Source: DRWZ01 sp964601505 (lineage in GTDB: Bacteria; Calescibacteriota; Calescibacteriia; Calescibacteriales; Calescibacteriaceae). From it: 33,602 nt of DNA. This document shows positions 32,143-33,602 of this stretch, in pieces. The first letter of the stretch is position 1. Each line of letters opens with the position of its first letter. The stretch spans positions 1 to 33,602 of the forward strand of contig CAZRNR010000019.1 of the NCBI GenBank assembly GCA_964601505.1. The letters run 5' to 3'. Made by a program: the position numbers and the translations under genes. The notes beneath the pieces are model-generated. The model saw nothing but the letters and a program-made list of their open reading frames with translations. It had not been told where the DNA came from and did no database searches.

Positions 32143-33207
32143 TTACACATAAGGTATAACCTTTTCCATGAAAAGTTTCATTGAAGATCTCACAAGTGAA
32201 TCATCCATAGCTCCCATATTGAAACCACCGATAAAAAAGTTTGCTCCAGCATCCCTACACACTGAGAGAAAATCTATAACTCTCTTTGGATCTCCCCATG
32301 CCAAAGGTGTATAATTTGGGTTTCCACAGAGAGTATCAAAAGTTATAGGTCGGCTCTCCTTTATTTCATCTCTTCTTTCTTCTGGCCATGTTTCAATCAA
32401 CTTTTTAGTCAGATGCTTATACAGGTGCTCCCCACCATAGAAGAATGCCATAATAGTTTTCATGAAAAATTTTTCCGCATATTCACGAGCTCTTTTATCA
32501 TTTGAATCAACATATATCCACTTGAAGAAAACTTTATATTCAGATTTTCCAAATCCCGATTCTTGAGCCAGTTTATCATACAGGTCATAAACATGAGAAA
32601 GCTCCCAGGGAGAGAAACCAGCAGCGGGGATGACATAAAAACCACGCTCTGCAGCCCAAGCTATTTGTTCATCTCTTGCAGTCGTTATGAAAACTGGTGG
32701 ATGAGGTTTCTGAAGAGTTTTCGGCTGAATTTCTACATTTTTTATTTTTAGGAACTGACCATCATAACTTACATTCCCGTCTGACTTCCACGCTTTCACA
32801 CAAAACTCTATTTGTTCCCTCATGATCTTCCAATTATCTTTTATGTCCAAACCAAACGGTTCAAATTCATATGATCTATATCCAGATCCAACAGAAAAAA
32901 CAACCCTACCTCCAGAAAACTGGTCAAGCATGGCAACCCTTTCTGCAAGTCTTATTGTTTCATTCAAAGGAGAAACTATAACCATTGGCCACAGTTTGAT
33001 TTTCTCTGTTCTTGAAGAAACCCAAGAAAGGTAATCAAGAACATCCGGCATTATTCCATAGTGAGCAGAAAAATGGTGCTCGGCTGGGCAAACAGCTTCA
33101 AAACCCAATTCCTCTCCATATACCACCTGATCCACTGCCTCTTTATAAACCTGACGCGGGGATTTTTCTCCAAGCGTCTCAAAGAGATAGAAAAGACCCG
33201 CTCTCAT
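32143..33207 (-). CDS. LLM class flavin-dependent oxidoreductase (bacterial luciferase-like)
   Basis: A 354-aa TIM-barrel flavin enzyme of the luciferase-like monooxygenase family. Typical features are FEAVCPAEHHFSAHYG near 36-51, RLAERVAMLDQFSGGRVVFSVGSGYR, YDGQFLKIKNVEIQPKTLQKPHPPVFI and, near the C-terminus, the GDPKRVIDFL segment. Members use FMN, FAD or F420 to oxidise aldehydes, alkanes, alkanesulfonates or terpenoids, usually with oxygen, although dehydrogenase members exist. It is the first gene of a three-gene minus-strand operon with the zinc dehydrogenase and acyl-CoA dehydrogenase-like genes. AAGGAG at 33217-33222 lies nine bases before the ATG. An inverted repeat lies just upstream of that. 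Confidence 0.9.
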   Translation of the reverse strand: MRAGLFYLFETLGEKSPRQVYKEAVDQVVYGEELGFEAVCPAEHHFSAHYGIMPDVLDYLSWVSSRTEKIKLWPMVIVSPLNETIRLAERVAMLDQFSGGRVVFSVGSGYRSYEFEPFGLDIKDNWKIMREQIEFCVKAWKSDGNVSYDGQFLKIKNVEIQPKTLQKPHPPVFITTARDEQIAWAAERGFYVIPAAGFSPWELSHVYDLYDKLAQESGFGKSEYKVFFKWIYVDSNDKRAREYAEKFFMKTIMAFFYGGEHLYKHLTKKLIETWPEERRDEIKESRPITFDTLCGNPNYTPLAWGDPKRVIDFLSVCRDAGANFFIGGFNMGAMDDSLVRSSMKLFMEKVIPYV

Positions 33208-33229
33208 TCTATTTTTCTCCTTTAATATT

Positions 33230-33254
33230 AAGTGTATAGTTTTAATTTACACTT
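33230..33254. promoter_or_regulatory. Operator-like inverted repeat upstream of the three-gene oxidoreductase operon
   Basis: AAGTGTA (33230-33236) and TACACTT (33248-33254) are perfect 7-base arms separated by 11 bases, with half-site centres 18 bases apart. The site is 23-47 bases before the LLM start, immediately upstream of its ribosome site. Its position fits a repressor operator. No regulator gene lies nearby, so the binder is unknown; an RNA hairpin is an alternative. Confidence 0.4.
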
Positions 33255-33422
33255 TTCATAAAAATTTTTACTTTCAGCAAGAATTTATAGTTTAAAAAAT
33301 CAAGCTCATCAAAAGGATAATTGGTAAGAACTATGATAGGGAACAAATAGTAAATCGTGAAAAATGCAGAGAAGGGAAGGATTTTGCACCGAGTTCCGCT
33401 TATTTTCTAAAATGGCGATTTA

Positions 33423-33602
33423 CTATACATTACTCTTTTTCCCCGAAGAATTTTCTAGAATTTTTTGTATATCTTTTATACTTTTTGCTTTAATTATAGC
33501 TTTTTTTATCCTTTTTAGCTTTTCTAAATCATCTATTTCTTTGATTTTTTTAATCATAGCTTTTGCCTTTGAACCAAATTTAATTTTCATATCAAGAAGA
33601 AT
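33423..33602 (-). CDS. Partial C-terminus of an Rpn-type (recombination-promoting nuclease/DUF4351-like) protein, cut by the window edge
   Basis: The last 59 codons of a minus-strand gene enter from the right edge and end at TAG (33423-33425). The peptide has LLDMKIKFGSKAKAMIKKI, then KEIDDLEKLKRIKKAIIKAK and SIKDIQKIL. This is the 'elkFG..g..ml..I..I.dlekL..i..aik.aksl.ei' tail typical of Rpn/YhgA-type PD-(D/E)xK proteins, which promote recombination and DNA cleavage. The nuclease domain would lie beyond the window. The frame is intact here, unlike the decayed copy near 25 kb. The first residue shown is not a start. Confidence 0.6.
   Translation of the reverse strand: MLLDMKIKFGSKAKAMIKKIKEIDDLEKLKRIKKAIIKAKSIKDIQKILENSSGKKSNV

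Overview
The window is AT-rich and almost fully coding, and it reads as bacterial chromosome. The proteins are rich in Lys, Ile and Glu. A diderm (Gram-negative type) cell is suggested by lipoprotein signal peptides, an SppA peptidase and class B PBP cell-wall synthesis. Two features fit deep-branching, often thermophilic lineages: a two-subunit glycine dehydrogenase (GcvPB) and a sodium symporter very close to Aquifex LeuT. I cannot name the phylum from this sequence. Biosynthetic genes are scattered singly (hisB, hisH, proA), with no his or pro operon. I found no tRNA, rRNA, CRISPR array, intact IS element or prophage.

Layout. 1-5025: a NitT/TauT-type ABC ATPase without permease or binding protein, PhoH facing it, an unknown Lys-rich membrane protein followed by a RimI-like acetyltransferase, then hisB divergent from a small secreted or membrane-anchored protein. 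5325-10764: a plus-strand run of two large lipoproteins of unknown function (start/stop overlap) and a PBP2/FtsI-type transpeptidase. The first lipoprotein ends in a Gly-Gly-Gly-Gly-Cys plus hydrophobic plus basic tail that resembles MYXO/SYNERG-CTERM sorting signals. 11038-15558: a minus-strand run of a sigma-54 response regulator, a LeuT-like symporter and GcvPB. 16130-18292: SppA and an NrnA-like DHH phosphatase on the plus strand.

18267-24427 is a seven-gene minus run: diacylglycerol kinase-like, ProA, ZIP transporter, MaoC-type hydratase, methyltransferase, HisH and a glyoxalase II-like hydrolase. 24428-25299 holds a decayed Rpn-type (recombination-promoting nuclease) gene. 25300-27731 has two small orphan genes and a HAD phosphatase fused to a TrmI-type tRNA m1A methyltransferase, followed by a convergent, atypical RsmI. 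28628-30064 is a GT-C membrane glycosyltransferase, convergent with a compact minus-strand operon (33207-30009) of luciferase-like flavin oxidoreductase, zinc dehydrogenase and acyl-CoA dehydrogenase-like protein. This operon has strong Shine-Dalgarno sites and an operator-like inverted repeat upstream. The right edge cuts the C-terminus of a second Rpn-type gene.

Likely functional links: LeuT-like import with GcvPB (glycine use), the three oxidoreductases as one catabolic unit, and the two lipoproteins with the PBP at the envelope. The most unusual items are the HAD-TrmI fusion, the lipoprotein pair with its C-terminal tail, the RsmI with altered signature motifs, and the acyl-CoA dehydrogenase lacking its usual catalytic tail.
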